Source of the DNA: Stichopus chloronotus
Lineage: Eukaryota > Echinodermata > Holothuroidea > Aspidochirotida > Stichopodidae
Assembly (NCBI GenBank): GCA_021234535.1
Contig: CM037842.1
Span: 8,859,361 to 8,923,360 of the forward strand
DNA length: 64,000 nucleotides
Direction of reading: 5' to 3'
In this document: positions 62,401-64,000 of the stretch, one piece after another
Layout of the letters: the number at the start of each line of letters is the position of its first letter
How positions within the stretch are numbered: the stretch's first letter is position 1
Notes under the pieces: generated by a model
The model's database searches: none
The model's input: only the letters and a program-made list of their open reading frames with translations
What the model was told of the DNA's origin: nothing
Program-made: the position numbers and the translations under genes

Positions 62401-64000
62401 ATTCATGTGTCAACATTTTGCCGTTCACCATGCCACCTACAAATAAATATCGCTGAACGTTCGTTTTTATTTTTTTTTTTGGGGGGGGGGGCACGATGGG
62501 ATCAAATTGCGATTCGGCGGCAAAAGATCTTTATGCCACCCCATCTTGTGGCACCAGTGTCGTATATATCTTTTAGAGTTCCCGGTGGAAATGTTTGCAT
62601 TCATGAGTTGTTCCTTCACTTGGCTGCCAAGTTACCACAAGTATAACCTATACCCGAACATAGATCATTATCATTCACAACGTCTCTTTGGTAGACCAGA
62701 TGCGTGCCAAGGAACGGATCATAAGCTGTGTAGGGCTACGTATCTTTGGATGGTTTACTCATCATTTAAGCTCTCAATGATTTCATGTATATTCCTACAG
62801 TACATCTTACCGGAGGAAGCAATTAATAAGCATTGGTTTCCCCGTGTGGTTAACATGGGAAATGGTACGTTAGTATACAACCTATAGGCCCCCATGAAAG
62901 ACCATTCGGTACGTCTATGTTGTTAATGACAAACAATACAGCACCTGATAATTAAACACTTTCCGTACAGACTTTAGCTAGAAGTTAGACTTAATTAAGT
63001 CAAAAAAAAGTAAAAAAAAAATACTGTAACATAACTATTAAGGTGATTGGTCGTCTCATTTATGTTTACATGTGATGTCAGTTAGTCTCGCCTTGATAAT
63101 TTCCCTGAAACCGTCACTTAGTTTATGGTCACTCCGCTTTGCAACTAACAATGAACATCTAGACCGTGTCTGTATACCACTTAGCTATCATAGTAGGCTA
63201 GTAGGTCATTCCATATCACACTGTAAAAATGTCTATAAATTTAGAGAAAAGAAAATAAAGGAGTAAATAAGAATCACAGAAATTGTCTGGAAACTAATTA
63301 CATTTCTGTATACCTTTTGCATTTCTTTATTTTCTGTAAATTTTCATTTTACAATTTCCATTTTAACAGTGTACAGGAGTACTGTGCCTACAAAGAGTAA
63401 CCGCAAACTGGTAACGTTTGTAGTTATCAAGAAAAGACTGAAGGAGGTTACAGGAGGTTAAAGTGATTGCGTGTGTACTGAAAAACCAAAAAGAGAGGAC
63501 TATGTTTGATCTTAACTTTTTCTTTATTTTTAAATGTACACGCGAGGTTGTACATGATCAGACTATGTCTTTCAATGAAGGAAAATGACAGTTACTACTT
63601 CGAAAAGCAAGGGGATTGGCATAAAAACAGTAAAAAACGGAAATAAAATTTGAAAATTAACGGTTCTTACTATAACTGCCTACATAATGTATATGCAACA
63701 GTACAGGTCTCACTAGTGTATCAAAAACATACTAATCAAGTCATCGCTCCTTGGGTAGGTATCGGGAATTCTAGTATTTGGTGAAAGGAAACACTGTATT
63801 TACAAATAACCTTGAACACAACCGTGCCCGCGGCGTCAGTGATCCTGAGTTGTTAACTGAATATTCAATACTAGTATACTTCCCATTGGCTAGCTCAAAG
63901 AAGCGCACCGTTGATTTGAATGAAAATTGTCAACCACTACATTATCTTTTTCTACACTTTTTGTCGTTATGTTGGAAGAATTTGAAATCATATGGCAAAA
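59407..64000. other. Right edge, no supported gene
   Basis: Holds G-runs at 59522-59533 and 62481-62491, the foldback copy at 63219-63374, and otherwise short unrelated frames. It may be the first intron of the candidate gene at 59207. Confidence 0.4.
63219..63374. mobile_element. Foldback/MITE-like element, copy 2
   Basis: It shares the core AGAAATTGTCTGGAA and the flanking TTTCTGTA and GCATTTCTTTATTTTCTG arms with the element at 50505-50667. It starts CACTGTAAAAATG and ends with the inverted CATTTTAACAGTG. Confidence 0.6.

Noticed and set aside
62507..62887. 126-codon plus-strand open frame
   Set aside because: Overlapped by another open frame of similar quality, next to a T-run and G-run, and without a recognisable motif.

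Overview
The window looks like genomic DNA from a marine invertebrate. It is AT-rich, its genes are split by many introns with GT/AG junctions, and it holds CR1/Jockey-like LINE debris, a pogo/Tigger-type DNA transposon, small foldback elements and simple repeats. An echinoderm (perhaps a sea cucumber) or a similar deuterostome fits the gene family, but this is inference from family knowledge, not from a database search.

The left 51 kb is a tandem array of paralogous minus-strand receptor genes. Gene B (50440 down to 32807) and gene A (25372 down to 6547) each have 21 coding exons at matching places, with matching intron phases. A third copy, gene C, shows only its first two coding exons (642-552 and 171-57) before it leaves the window at the left. 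Start codons are spaced 24.7 and 25.1 kb apart, so the array is a series of roughly 25-kb duplications. Each product is a signal peptide, an LRR N-terminal cap, an array of leucine-rich repeats with nearly one repeat per exon, a C-terminal cap, two GCC2/GCC3-like cysteine-rich modules, a further cysteine-rich segment, and about seven or eight membrane segments with a short basic and acidic tail. Spliced by hand, gene B is open for 1118 codons. Gene A has one extra base in LRR exon 7 that breaks the frame. Gene C has an in-frame TAG in its signal-peptide exon. The ectodomain exons of A and B differ far more than the membrane exon does.

6548-64000 between and beyond the genes: 643-6546 and 25373-32806 hold the 3' flanks and the upstream regions of the copies, including non-coding blocks shared by all three. 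A small foldback element lies about 65 bp upstream of the gene B start codon.

The right 12 kb (about 52-64 kb) lies outside the array. It holds a 1.5-kb pogo/Tigger-like element (52834-54358), a diverged repeat pair with a long inverted repeat (54500-56490), several G-runs, and one plausible plus-strand first exon with a signal peptide (59207-59406) whose gene would continue off the right edge. No other gene could be supported there.
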